Made by a program: the position numbers and the translations under genes. A model generated the notes under the pieces. It saw only the letters and a list, made by a program, of their open reading frames with translations. It was not told the DNA's origin and did not search any database. DNA of 28,367 bases. It comes from a virus. Numbering within the stretch: the first letter of the stretch is position 1; every line of letters begins with the position of its first letter. Shown in pieces: positions 17,323 to 24,871 of the stretch. The stretch spans positions 1 through 28,367 of the IMG/VR virus record IMGVR_UViG_3300017708_002350. The stretch is one strand, 5' to 3'.

Positions 17323-17529
17323 TTATTGACCTTCCGCCAAGTCTTTCAAATGGTTACTGACCGCCAATATCTCTTGCTTCAATCTATTTTGATAAGCAGT
17401 TTGTATCTGTTCATCTGTGATGCCTGATTGAGCCGCCAATAATTCTACTGTGACCAATGTTCTCAAAACCTGTTGGTCTTGAAGTGTCATTCCTAATGCT
17501 TCATGTGCTTCTTCTGTAAATTCGCTCAT
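17323..17529 (-). CDS. Small helical protein (68 aa)
   Basis: An unrecognised, mainly helical protein (MSEFTEEAHEALGMTLQDQQ, VTVELLAAQSGITDEQIQ, ending KDLAEGQ). The ATG at 17529 is preceded by GGGAGG with good Shine-Dalgarno spacing, which overlaps the end of the clamp gene; so this gene is translated from the clamp mRNA with a leader-type signal, in contrast to the leaderless first genes. Standing between clamp and tail tube, its job could be in either module. Confidence 0.65.
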   Translation of the reverse strand: MSEFTEEAHEALGMTLQDQQVLRTLVTVELLAAQSGITDEQIQTAYQNRLKQEILAVSNHLKDLAEGQ

Positions 17530-17531
17530 TT

Positions 17532-18341
17532 TCAAACCTCCCTTATTGCCTCTGTTGCTACAACTGTTGTGTTATTCCCATCAATAGATTCTAAGACTGC
17601 AAACTGACCTTTCTCATGCTTACTGACTTTCACCTGTGTAGTCGTAGTTCCGAATACGCTTAAAACGGTTTTCAATGATTCTGTGAAAGCAACTTTGAAC
17701 GGCTCTCCTTCAATTTCCATCTCAAGTGGAGTCCAAGACCTAACTTGTTTGCCCGACCAATGACCTGACCGAGCCTCACCTTTCTTATCGAAAGTAATAA
17801 CAACATACGGGGCTTTGGCAGTTAATTGTTCATGGACTCCTTTTCTTAATTCTTGAAGTGAAATCGTAGCAGTATGAGTTGGCGGTTCATTATCAAACAT
17901 TGGGAAAAGAATTTGACCTTTCTCGTTCTTTGGCATGAGCCACCTATCGGGAATAATAAGACAATCTTCTTCCTCTGCGGGCATGACCTCTGCACCACCG
18001 TTGTTTTTGGTTGATATTGAAATCGGTTGTGAAGCCTTTGTTGATATTCTAATCAACTCGCCTCTTGACTTGGCTCTAACAATGTCGCCTAATTCTTTTG
18101 GGTCAGCCAATAATACACATGGCTCTTTGACTTTCAAACCACTAACCGGCCACCTTGTCAGGATTGCTTGCATTGTCTTAGCAACATTCAATCCACTAAT
18201 GCTGATGCCTTCGTTTTCAAAGAGTATTTTGACTGGCACTGGTGGAGAATCCATGCAAACTGCTGATAGCAAATTGGCAAACTCCCCTCCATTAACTTGT
18301 ATCATACAAGTCCTACTTACTTTGGAGTTAGGTGTCAGCAT
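17532..18341 (-). CDS. Probable PCNA-like sliding clamp
   Basis: About 269 residues. The N-terminal half (MIQVNGGEFANLLSAVCMDS, VPVKILFENEGISISGLNVA) follows the pattern of PCNA domain 1: a helix with an opening strand, then a strand pair ending with a G-I-x-I-x-x-L type motif. The C-terminal part (FKVAFTESLKTVLSVFGTTT, QVKVSKHEKGQFAVLESIDG) fits domain 2 of a clamp with a helix before the sheet. The length suits PCNA (about 245-270 residues). It would tether polymerase, XPF nuclease and other factors on viral DNA. Sequence divergence is high, so the call is moderate. The start at 18341 is chosen from the TATA-like box at about 18371-18380 rather than a GTG seven codons upstream. Confidence 0.55.
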   Translation of the reverse strand: MLTPNSKVSRTCMIQVNGGEFANLLSAVCMDSPPVPVKILFENEGISISGLNVAKTMQAILTRWPVSGLKVKEPCVLLADPKELGDIVRAKSRGELIRISTKASQPISISTKNNGGAEVMPAEEEDCLIIPDRWLMPKNEKGQILFPMFDNEPPTHTATISLQELRKGVHEQLTAKAPYVVITFDKKGEARSGHWSGKQVRSWTPLEMEIEGEPFKVAFTESLKTVLSVFGTTTTQVKVSKHEKGQFAVLESIDGNNTTVVATEAIREV

Positions 18342-18362
18342 ACCCTCTAACGGGTAGCCCAC

Positions 18363-18654
18363 CTACTTTAAGGAATATAACGGGGGCTTTAGGACAGACA
18401 CCCCCTCATCTTCATGAGAGGCACGGGTCGCTACCCCCGTTCCAACAGACCGGACAATTTCCGACAGTCCTTTACCCTGTGAAGGGTGTTGCGTGTCTGC
18501 CCCCCTCGCATCTTGGAGGCTCAAGTTAAGCCCCCTGCAAGGGATTGAGAGCGTAGGTTGGTGGTTTCGCCACCAAAGGGGAGAGGATTGCTTTTGGCTT
18601 TTCCACATTAGCATCTTTAGAGAGGCGGTGTCCTCGTTGTTGGTTTGTTCGCTC
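18363..18654 (-). ncRNA. Candidate structured non-coding RNA A
   Basis: A GC-rich block of about 290 bases preceded by an extended promoter (18674-18698). At the TATA-to-start distance that gives an ATG elsewhere there is none here, so transcription should start near 18654. Inverted repeats are dense: AACGGGGG (18379-18386) with CCCCCGTT (18434-18441); TTGGTGG (18558-18564) with CCACCAA (18570-18576); CCCT/AGGG around 18475-18486; and CAGACAC (18395-18401) with GTGTCTG (18493-18499), the last crossing the first as a pseudoknot would. An open frame of about 84 codons exists on the minus strand but looks random (many Gly, Arg, Ser, Gln, no clear core) and is not favoured. The RNA would end near the clamp promoter. 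Function unknown. Confidence 0.5.
18368..18380 (-). promoter_or_regulatory. Probable TATA element of the clamp gene
   Basis: Minus strand TTATATTCC, roughly 33 bp before the ATG at 18341, which would leave a short leader containing GAGGG just before the ATG. It directly follows the 3' arm of the AACGGGGG stem of non-coding block A. Confidence 0.5.
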
Positions 18655-18673
18655 TGTTCTATCGTAGGGGCTA

Positions 18674-18698
18674 CCCCTATATAAGTGTATCGCCTATT
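18674..18698 (-). promoter_or_regulatory. Extended promoter (copy 5) facing block A
   Basis: Minus strand upstream box ATAGGCGATAC plus TTATATAGGGG. It matches the 25-base element at 25653-25677 at 23 positions, differing only in the two or three bases between box and TATA. No ATG lies near 25 bp downstream; it reads into the GC-rich block. It lies just before and slightly overlaps the 3' end of the 113-aa gene. Confidence 0.8.
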
Positions 18699-19035
18699 CT
18701 TCATCATAAGCGTCGGGGTGAGCAAGCCATGTTTTCTGGGGATATTTTGTTCGCCCATCAATACTGGCAACTCTTACAGTTCCGGCACAATAAAACAAAT
18801 GTGGCTTCTTGGCTAAGTGATTCGATAACCTGTTCATCTCAAATGGTTGCTTTGGTAAGGTAAGAATTTCTCCTGTTGTCATCGGTTTTCCATCGGGGAA
18901 GGTTGCACCTTCTTTTATCATACATTTCCAAAGACGCTTGACATTCCGACCATCGGATTTTCCTAATCGGCCTTTCTTCCTAACGCCATATTTTGAAGAA
19001 GGCACGGTTTCATCAGTCGGTTTCTTGCTTTTCTT
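18694..19035 (-). CDS. Small basic, possibly winged-helix protein
   Basis: About 113 residues starting MKKSKKPTDETV. Basic, Lys/Arg-rich N-terminus, then a probable helix (NVKRLWKCMIKEG), a second helical part (FEMNRLSNHLAKKPHLF) and a C-terminal beta hairpin (GTVRVASIDGRTKYPQKTW). The pattern is reminiscent of the winged-helix protein at 5547-5894, but no family is secure. The start at 19035 lies inside the last codons of the Cas4-like nuclease gene, with GGAG/AGGAG immediately upstream as a possible ribosome-binding site. A longer frame back to 19155 overlaps the nuclease and is rejected. Confidence 0.6.
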   Translation of the reverse strand, partial: KKSKKPTDETVPSSKYGVRKKGRLGKSDGRNVKRLWKCMIKEGATFPDGKPMTTGEILTLPKQPFEMNRLSNHLAKKPHLFYCAGTVRVASIDGRTKYPQKTWLAHPDAYDEE

Positions 19036-20242
19036 CATCTCCTGACTCCTTCGGCTTAACAATAAGCATTCTTTGGGGTTTGTGAATTTGAGTTCTCTTA
19101 ATTGCCTCTGCCACATCATCGGGCAAAATAGGCAAGACTCTATCAACTGCGGCATTGGATAACGATACCATAGTTCCGAATACTGTTGGCGGCACTAACC
19201 TCTGCACTTCGGCAGGGATATATGACTTTCTCGTTTGTTCTCGCCATTCAACCGACCATTTCTCCGTATCTAACTTACATTCGGACACTGGCATTTGGTA
19301 GTCAAAAATTTCAGTTTTGATGTGATTATCAATATCTTTCTTTCTCTTTTCAAGCATAGCCTTGCTTGCTTTAATGGTAGCCAATTCATCTAATAAATCG
19401 TCTGTATCTCCACCTAATGTAGGTGTTAGCATATCCCAAGCCCCGTTTTGCATCAAGTCCTGTGCTTTAGGGCATAGAGGCGCATAACTACACCATTGAC
19501 AACCCTTGCCAATTGTGGCCGGTACTTTAGTCCAGTCGCTTGAATCTATTGCTTTGATATTCTCATATTGACCATGAAGCCAGTCCTTGAAAGTTTCAAG
19601 TCTTTCATCCGACCAAACGGTTGATACTGTTCCATGCCTCATCAAATCAAAAGTGAATTTCAAAGGTCTATCCGGCCACATTTCTCTTGCTACACAAAGA
19701 TAGATTGCTGCTTGTATGCTATGGTCGGCTTCACCTTGAGTTATGTCTAATCTCTGTGTTTTGTAGTCAATCAATTCAACTGTTCCATCTGGGTGTTCAA
19801 TAATTAAATCAACAAACCCTAAAACTGGTGTTCCTGTTCTTTCAAGGAAATAAGGGGCAGTATGTTGTCCGAATTGCATCTCGACATAAAGAACCCTAAC
19901 TGGTGAACGGCCTCGACGGTCAAACCATCTCTTAAGCATCTTTTTTCCATCTTCATAAAATGCCAAATCAACTTCACGCTTGGCAGATATTTCATTGTAT
20001 AGTTTCATCAACCTACCAAATTTAGGCGGTGGTGTATTACCATCCTCGTCAGGTCGTCGCCATTCTTCAAAAGCATCGTGAACATTGTTACCCATTCGAC
20101 CCGCTTGTGAATTATCCCTATGATTTCCAATATCCTTCAATGCCTGTGCATCAGCAGTCGGAGTTTCATAATGAAAACAATACTTCAACTTACAATCTTG
20201 AGCAGTCTTTAATCGGCTCGCTGAAATGTAAGGTACTCGCAT
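19013..20242 (-). CDS. Cas4/RecB-like PD-(D/E)XK nuclease with Fe-S cysteines
   Basis: 409 residues. Motifs in order: N-terminal SASRLKTAQDC with C17; GNNVH (51-55); GFVDLI (142-147, catalytic Asp); LIDYKT (157-162, the D-x-K element); QAAIYL (177-182, the Q motif of RecB nucleases); then C248, C251 and C257 (GCQWCSYAPLC). C17 with the late triplet reproduces the four-Cys iron-sulphur arrangement of Cas4 and AddB nucleases. The C-terminal ~150 residues are an extra, partly helical region (KASKAMLEKRKKDIDNHIKT) seen in phage exonucleases of this kind. It probably acts as a single-strand or end-processing exonuclease alongside the Sak4-like ATPase directly upstream (five bases apart), forming a recombination pair. 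No CRISPR array or other cas gene is visible. Confidence 0.88.
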   Translation of the reverse strand: MRVPYISASRLKTAQDCKLKYCFHYETPTADAQALKDIGNHRDNSQAGRMGNNVHDAFEEWRRPDEDGNTPPPKFGRLMKLYNEISAKREVDLAFYEDGKKMLKRWFDRRGRSPVRVLYVEMQFGQHTAPYFLERTGTPVLGFVDLIIEHPDGTVELIDYKTQRLDITQGEADHSIQAAIYLCVAREMWPDRPLKFTFDLMRHGTVSTVWSDERLETFKDWLHGQYENIKAIDSSDWTKVPATIGKGCQWCSYAPLCPKAQDLMQNGAWDMLTPTLGGDTDDLLDELATIKASKAMLEKRKKDIDNHIKTEIFDYQMPVSECKLDTEKWSVEWREQTRKSYIPAEVQRLVPPTVFGTMVSLSNAAVDRVLPILPDDVAEAIKRTQIHKPQRMLIVKPKESGDEEKQETD

Positions 20243-20247
20243 TTAGA

Positions 20248-21144
20248 TTACTCCGTTGATGTAGCCTTATCAACTGCCTTCCAAAAGCGTTCCTGTGTCG
20301 GGTTCTCAATTCGGAACGGTTTGCACGCTCTCGATTTCTTGATTGCTGCAAAATGCCTTGACTCCAAAGTTCCGCCTTTAGTGCGTTGTTGTTGAGTCAT
20401 TTCAACTATCCAGTCAAATAACGGGTCAGTCATGTCAGGTCGCCCTGCGGCCAACACAACACGATTCTCGTTAGGTGTTCCGTAGTTCTCTGTTTTGGTT
20501 TTCAATAAAACCGTTGATAGGAAGTGGTATGAGTAAATTTCACCGGCTATTTTCAATCTCTCGTATGGAGAATAGAATAGTTTGTTGATTACTTTGTAAG
20601 CGTGCATCTGTCCTTCCGCATAGGTAGGAAGTGTCTTTTTACCTTGACTCATAGCCTCTTGTTGTCTTGAAAGTAATAGTTCACCTTCGGACATACCATG
20701 AACAGAGGTTGCATAGTGTTCTCGGCAAGCCAAGTAATACGCCCCTTCATTCTCCATGACCATGACTCTAACACCGTTAGGGTGTTCCTCTTGGTGTTGC
20801 CTCATCAAATCAATGAAAGCCATTGACATATCATTTACTTCGTCAGGAGTCCTACATACTTTTCTTAGTATGCGACTTCTAATGTTCGGTGAAACAATTT
20901 CATCTCTTGCTATCAAGTCAGCCTGTCCTTCTAAATCGCAGTCAATAATACACATCAAAGCCTCTTCCGGTTCAACCGATGAAGCCTTGTCAGCAAAAAA
21001 TTGTAATGCAAAGGTGGATTTACCGCTACCGGAGAATCCTTGTATCTTCATGTGCCTTGTTCTATTCTTAATCATGGTTTCGCCAGTATCACATGATGCA
21101 ATAAGGGCGGCATAGTTTTCAGCCTTTTTCTTACTTCGTGCCAT
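20248..21144 (-). CDS. Sak4-like/RecA-fold ATPase (AAA_24 type)
   Basis: 298 residues. Walker A is GFSGSGKST (36-44) following a strand KIQ; Walker B is RVMVMENEG (126-134), preceded by a CIIDCD strand. The architecture and the small conserved core resemble phage nucleotide-binding proteins of the AAA_24 group, which include Sak4 single-strand annealing proteins. Located immediately upstream of a Cas4-like exonuclease, it likely drives recombination-dependent replication or repair. The start at 21144 (MARSKKK) is fixed by a strong TATATAGG box 25 bp upstream; a GTG seven codons earlier overlaps that box. A host-derived RadA paralogue is less likely, because the N-terminal HhH and L1/L2 features are absent. 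Confidence 0.82.
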   Translation of the reverse strand: MARSKKKAENYAALIASCDTGETMIKNRTRHMKIQGFSGSGKSTFALQFFADKASSVEPEEALMCIIDCDLEGQADLIARDEIVSPNIRSRILRKVCRTPDEVNDMSMAFIDLMRQHQEEHPNGVRVMVMENEGAYYLACREHYATSVHGMSEGELLLSRQQEAMSQGKKTLPTYAEGQMHAYKVINKLFYSPYERLKIAGEIYSYHFLSTVLLKTKTENYGTPNENRVVLAAGRPDMTDPLFDWIVEMTQQQRTKGGTLESRHFAAIKKSRACKPFRIENPTQERFWKAVDKATSTE

Positions 21145-21162
21145 AGATGAAGAGTCAATACC

Positions 21163-21178
21163 CACCTATATAAGGAAG
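21163..21178 (-). promoter_or_regulatory. TATA promoter of the recombination operon
   Basis: Minus strand CTTCCTTATATAGGTG, centred 25 bp before the ATG at 21144. It drives the Sak4-like ATPase, nuclease and small basic protein, which follow with short gaps or overlaps. Confidence 0.82.
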
Positions 21179-21179
21179 A

Positions 21180-21443
21180 TTAACGCCAAATCTCATCAAA
21201 GGTGGGTTCTCTTGCTTTTCCTTCAAGCATCTTTGTTATCATTTTGAAGTTAGAAACTTCTTCCTTTCTAAGTGCCTCATATTCACGGCCAAGTCTTAGT
21301 GCTATGTGTCTTGGTCTTTCACCATCACAATGTAAGTTTTCAGGAGAAAGTTTGCATTCTAAACTTTTGATAGCCATTAAGCACGCTGATTTTATTACTT
21401 CTAATTCCTGTTTTTCTCTTGGGGTTAGGGTTCTGTTCGCCAT
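21180..21443 (-). CDS. Small hypothetical protein (87 aa)
   Basis: An unrecognised helical protein (MANRTLTPREKQELEVIKSA, HIALRLGREYEALRKEEVSN, ending EPTFDEIWR) with three Cys. It is charged and likely a single compact helical bundle. The ATG is 25 bp downstream of an extended promoter (21462-21486) and is preceded by TTAAAC, as is the 61-aa gene at 25117-25302, so the two are probably co-regulated. Small proteins under a virus-specific promoter are often early host-takeover factors (inference). Confidence 0.68.
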   Translation of the reverse strand: MANRTLTPREKQELEVIKSACLMAIKSLECKLSPENLHCDGERPRHIALRLGREYEALRKEEVSNFKMITKMLEGKAREPTFDEIWR

Positions 21444-21461
21444 GTTTAACCCTAAAGGTTT

Positions 21462-21486
21462 CCCCTATATAACAGTATTGTCTATT
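21462..21486 (-). promoter_or_regulatory. Extended promoter (copy 4)
   Basis: Minus strand AATAGACAATAC with TTATATAGGGG, 23 of 25 positions identical to copy 2 at 25653-25677. The TATA centre is 25 bp before the ATG at 21443. Just upstream it also shares CACCTATTCAATAG with copy 3 (CACCTTTTCAATAG). Confidence 0.82.
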
Positions 21487-21679
21487 GAATAGGTGGAGGC
21501 AACCTTCTGTGTATGGCAACACAAGAACCCAAATCCCCCCGAAGTTAGATGAAGGTTGCACCCCATGAAAGGGGGTAGGTGGGAGTTAGCGGTTGGATAG
21601 GTAATATGAAGAAACCGCACAAGAGCAAAAGAACCTTGCCTGATGAAGGCGAACCGTCTAACTCCCGATAACTGGCGCA
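21487..21679 (-). ncRNA. Candidate structured non-coding RNA B
   Basis: A ~190-base intergenic without a plausible gene. Stems: GCAACCTTC (21499-21507) with GAAGGTTGC (21551-21559); inside it TGTG/CACA (21508-21511, 21520-21523); CCCC/GGGG (21561-21564, 21571-21574); GGGAGTTAG (21581-21589) with CTAACTCCC (21658-21666), extendable through GGTT/AACC; and GCCT/AGGC (21638-21650). The nested, non-crossing layout reads as a folded RNA of several stem arms. No separate promoter is seen at its upstream edge, so it would be the 3' untranslated part of the SSB-like gene mRNA, or be processed from it. Its 3' end runs into the promoter of the 87-aa gene, as block C does into that of the 61-aa gene. Strand is inferred. 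Confidence 0.48.
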
Positions 21680-22834
21680 TCAATCCCAGTCATCTTCCCA
21701 TTCGTCGTCGTCGCCAGTAGTCCATTCACCGTCGGCTTTCGCCTCCGCTTTCTTTTCTTTCGGTTTTGACTCCGATTGAGTAGGTTCTTCCTTAACTTCT
21801 TCCTTAACTTCTTCCTTGACTTCCTCTTCCGAGTCGTCATCGTCGTCATCAAGGTCAATAGTTTCAACATTATCATTGTTGAAGTATGAAGAAGCATCGT
21901 CGCCCGAATCATCACCATTTGTAGGTGCTTCCGGTTGAGGCGGTGCAATTGTAATAATACCAACTGCACATTCTATTGTAGCCGATAGCCCGTATTGGTC
22001 GGACATGGAAGTTGTTATCAAAGCCAATACTTCGGAGTATTTACCAAACGCATTAGCAGTTGAAGATGAACAAAGAGCATTTAGTAGCAGGTTTTCGCCT
22101 GACTCAATCGCTTCAATAGTCATTGTTGATTCGTCTTTCAGCAACATTTTACCAAATGTATTACCTGTCTTAGATTGTTGAACACCCGAATAAGAAACGG
22201 TTGCTTCAACTAAGCGGTAGTCATTCCTGTTTCTGGAAATATCATTTTCCAATTCAGCAATTGGTGTAATGTCGTAGGTGTCACGGAGTAGTTGCACCTT
22301 GTCGCCATGACCGTCAAATTCTTCCTCAACAAATACTGTCATACCCGATAATGGGCGTAGGTCAAGAATGTCAAGGTCAAGGTTTCGACATGAAACTGCC
22401 GCACTATATGTTCCACCTTGAGTAATGTCATCAGCCAAAGCCGCATCTTCATCCCATAATCCCATCTTGAAAAGAGCAGGTGACATAGTTGAATCTCCAT
22501 CCTCGACTACAACAGAGCCAAAGATGTTAGCCATAGCACGGCCATTTCTTAGTATTCTTGATTCACAAGACCAAATATCCATGTGAGCCACATAGGACTT
22601 TTGCCTTAGCATTGATGAAAGGTCGGACATAATACAATTCGCTACAAATCTCTGTGCGCTTGCAGTTTTAATTCCTCCTAAGTCAGCAATTGAATCTTTC
22701 AATTCCTCTGCCTTTCTTTTGAACATTAGGGCGACGGGTTGTTCATCTTTGAATATCCCGTTTTGAACGCCCTTGTCAATGAAAGGTTGCAGTCTTTGTT
22801 TTACGCTTTTTGGTAGTGTTGCTTTTTTCGCCAT
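21680..22834 (-). CDS. SSB-like protein with acidic C-terminal tail
   Basis: 384 residues. The middle (EATVSYSGVQQSKTGNTFGK, then MLLKDESTMTIEAIES) looks like an OB-type strand set, preceded by a helical and mixed N-terminal region. The last ~80 residues are a low-complexity acidic tail (IDLDDDDDDSEEE, three EEVK units, ending DDDEWEDDWD), like the tails of bacterial SSB, T4 gp32 and T7 gp2.5 that recruit partner enzymes. Lying between the helicase and the recombination genes, a single-strand-binding role is the best reading, though no signature residue proves it. The TATA centre is about 38 bp from the ATG, so it has a short leader with GAAGTGAT before the ATG as a possible ribosome-binding site, unlike most operon-first genes here. 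Confidence 0.58.
   Translation of the reverse strand: MAKKATLPKSVKQRLQPFIDKGVQNGIFKDEQPVALMFKRKAEELKDSIADLGGIKTASAQRFVANCIMSDLSSMLRQKSYVAHMDIWSCESRILRNGRAMANIFGSVVVEDGDSTMSPALFKMGLWDEDAALADDITQGGTYSAAVSCRNLDLDILDLRPLSGMTVFVEEEFDGHGDKVQLLRDTYDITPIAELENDISRNRNDYRLVEATVSYSGVQQSKTGNTFGKMLLKDESTMTIEAIESGENLLLNALCSSSTANAFGKYSEVLALITTSMSDQYGLSATIECAVGIITIAPPQPEAPTNGDDSGDDASSYFNNDNVETIDLDDDDDDSEEEVKEEVKEEVKEEPTQSESKPKEKKAEAKADGEWTTGDDDEWEDDWD
21788..21826 (-). repeat. 12-bp tandem repeat encoding EEVK units
   Basis: Three near-identical 12-base copies (plus strand TTCTTCCTTAAC and close variants) inside the acidic tail of the SSB-like gene, giving three EEVK units. Copy number may vary by slippage. 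Confidence 0.7.
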
Positions 22835-22865
22835 ATTATCACTTCGTATTCTGTCCTATTATCCA

Positions 22866-22877
22866 CACCTATATGAA
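22866..22877 (-). promoter_or_regulatory. TATA promoter of the SSB-like gene
   Basis: Minus strand TTCATATAGGTG, about 38 bp before the ATG at 22834. Same core as other simple promoters but with longer spacing, so a leader of about 12 bases is predicted. Confidence 0.68.
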
Positions 22878-22885
22878 TGAATATC

Positions 22886-24871
22886 TCAATCTCCATCTTC
22901 CATTTCATCAATTTGAGCATTCAGCATGGCTTCCCACAACTCATCATCTTCCGGTGCTATCTCCTTTGAAGAAGTCTTGATGTTCTCAATGACTTCCCTA
23001 CGCTTGCTTAGTTTATCTGTGGCTATGTTTTCACCACTAAACCAAGCCGAGCCGGAGAAAAAACTACCTCTGTGTCTTGAATCACCAATGACTTCATCAA
23101 TCAATGTATTTTTCCCTTGAGGTCTAAGATATGCAGGTAGGAATAATGAACGCCAAACTTCCGCTTGCTCTTTCGTCAAGCAACCGATGGACTTTAGATT
23201 CTCTTTGTCCGAACCTTTGATGGGGTGAATTATGTCAGCCCTTGTGGTCTGTTCAAGTATGTCCTCATACTCTGTTATTATATCAGGTAGGTGCTTTCTT
23301 GCGGCTTCAACAAATAATGGTGCAAGTGCATAATCATCCATCAAACCTGCTTTGGCCTTGACAATTTTGTAGGTCTTTCTCCCACCGCCTCTACCGCCTC
23401 CCCTGCGGCCAACTTCAATCAACCCTGCATCTTCCAATGTAGGCAAGTGCTTTTCCTTCAAGGCATTCTTAGTGGTGCTAAAAGCATGAATACTCAACCA
23501 TTGTAGTATGTTATCCTCCGTCAAAGAACGCCTCGCCTCTTGCATGGCATTCATTTGTTGAAATACAGTCCAAGTGCCGTCAGGAACACCGGATAGACTT
23601 GCTCTCAATACAAGGTCACATAACAATAATCCAATGACATTATCTTCAACAGAGGCGAGTAAAAACTCATCACCGTCAGTAGTTTTTTGAATCGGGCGTT
23701 GCTTTTGATGTAGCAAACAGACTGCATCTATGATTGACAATACCTTGCCTATATCTCTTTGGTGTTGAGCATTTCTTGCAGGGAAAAAGTCAGCCATTAA
23801 CGGGGCAAATATGTTCCTAACCTTATGTTCCGTTAGCCCAAGCATTGATGCTTGGAGTAATTTTAGGTCGGGGTGGATTCTAAATTGTTCCGGTCTGGCT
23901 TTTGCATGAAGTGCATTCTTCACAACAGAATCAACTTTCTCAACTGTGGTATCGGGAGTCATAATTAATTGACGGGTTATCTGTTCAGCCTCGCTTGGAT
24001 TTCTTGTAGTCAGGGTGATAAAAGACGGCCTTCCTCTAATGATGAAGTCTTTTGTTTCTATTTCGCCCGATAACTCATTCTTAATTGGAGTTTTCCAAAT
24101 TAATTCGTCATCATCACCGCTCATGATGGGTTTCATTTTCCTAATAAAAGCAAATGATTCATCTTTCTCCAAGACAACAATACACCGCCCATCAACATTC
24201 ACAATGAAATTACCTTCCTCATCTATCTCATCGTAGTCATACTTCAATGCCTCTTTAGATGCACCCGCCAAAACCATAATCATGCTCTTAGGAAAACCAT
24301 TCCTTGCCGTCAATGTCATGTATGTCTTGCCGCTTGCCGACTGGCCTATCATTTCAAGATTCAATGGATTGTCTGTTTTACAAGATAAGAAAACAAGAAA
24401 TGTCAGCATCAAGTTTGCATCATCACCAACAAACGGTGTTTCTCTGGATTCGTGCAAAATAGAATTTACCTTGTCAAGCAAATGTTTCTCGCCTAAAAAT
24501 TCCTTGATGGTATTCTGGTCAATAGCCCCGTAGGTGCTTTCTTCGCCAACAAAGGTTTCGCTTTCCACTTTGATTTTATCTTTCATCGGTGCAGGTGTAT
24601 ATGTTCCATCACGGAGAATAGTTCCGGCTTTGAGAAAATCCTCTGTAAATTGCTTTGCATCAGTTATCTCCGCACTTTTTGCCAAGCGTGCAATTGAATG
24701 TTGGGATAGGACATTTACCTTGCCCTGTGGCTTTTCATCTATCTCAACTGCAAACTCCATTCGCCCCTTAGTTGATGTAAGGAAAGTCAAAGATATGCTT
24801 ACTGCGCCCGATTCAAACTCAAATACGGTTGATGATTCGGGGGATTGTTTTACCTCAAGGTCGGTTGCCAT
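22886..24871 (-). CDS. AAA+ ATPase, probable replicative helicase
   Basis: 661 residues. Walker A GQSASGKT (176-183), then a helix and ASKEALKYDYDE, Walker B IVVLEKDES (231-239), and a sensor-1 strand SFITLTTRNP (283-292). This order, with a short insert after Walker A and the LTTRNP strand, fits the AAA+ group that includes MCM and the phage/plasmid primase-associated helicases; classical MCM motifs (GDPGTAKS, DEFDK) are not present, and no N-terminal MCM OB or zinc domain is evident. A winged-helix-like part with a Gly/Arg hinge (RRGGGRGGGRKTYKIVKAK) follows near residue 485. It probably unwinds viral DNA for the primase. The start at 24871 fits the TATA-like TTCATAATGG 25 bp upstream; a TTG three codons earlier is rejected. 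Confidence 0.75.
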   Translation of the reverse strand: MATDLEVKQSPESSTVFEFESGAVSISLTFLTSTKGRMEFAVEIDEKPQGKVNVLSQHSIARLAKSAEITDAKQFTEDFLKAGTILRDGTYTPAPMKDKIKVESETFVGEESTYGAIDQNTIKEFLGEKHLLDKVNSILHESRETPFVGDDANLMLTFLVFLSCKTDNPLNLEMIGQSASGKTYMTLTARNGFPKSMIMVLAGASKEALKYDYDEIDEEGNFIVNVDGRCIVVLEKDESFAFIRKMKPIMSGDDDELIWKTPIKNELSGEIETKDFIIRGRPSFITLTTRNPSEAEQITRQLIMTPDTTVEKVDSVVKNALHAKARPEQFRIHPDLKLLQASMLGLTEHKVRNIFAPLMADFFPARNAQHQRDIGKVLSIIDAVCLLHQKQRPIQKTTDGDEFLLASVEDNVIGLLLCDLVLRASLSGVPDGTWTVFQQMNAMQEARRSLTEDNILQWLSIHAFSTTKNALKEKHLPTLEDAGLIEVGRRGGGRGGGRKTYKIVKAKAGLMDDYALAPLFVEAARKHLPDIITEYEDILEQTTRADIIHPIKGSDKENLKSIGCLTKEQAEVWRSLFLPAYLRPQGKNTLIDEVIGDSRHRGSFFSGSAWFSGENIATDKLSKRREVIENIKTSSKEIAPEDDELWEAMLNAQIDEMEDGD

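Noticed and set aside
18363-18770. 135-codon frame across block A
   Set aside because: It spans the extended promoter and the end of another gene, has random-looking composition and overlaps dense inverted repeats.
18694-19155. Longer version of the small basic protein gene
   Set aside because: Its first 40 codons overlap the Cas4-like nuclease in another frame; the internal ATG at 19035 has a ribosome-binding-like sequence.
19013-20242. Part of a CRISPR-Cas system because of Cas4-like nuclease
   Set aside because: No repeat-spacer array and no cas1, cas2 or effector gene in the window; the neighbours indicate viral recombination.
21658-21969. 103-codon Arg/Lys/Met-rich frame opposite in phase to the acidic SSB tail
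   Set aside because: A shadow frame of the GA-rich repeat tail; low complexity and no independent start context.
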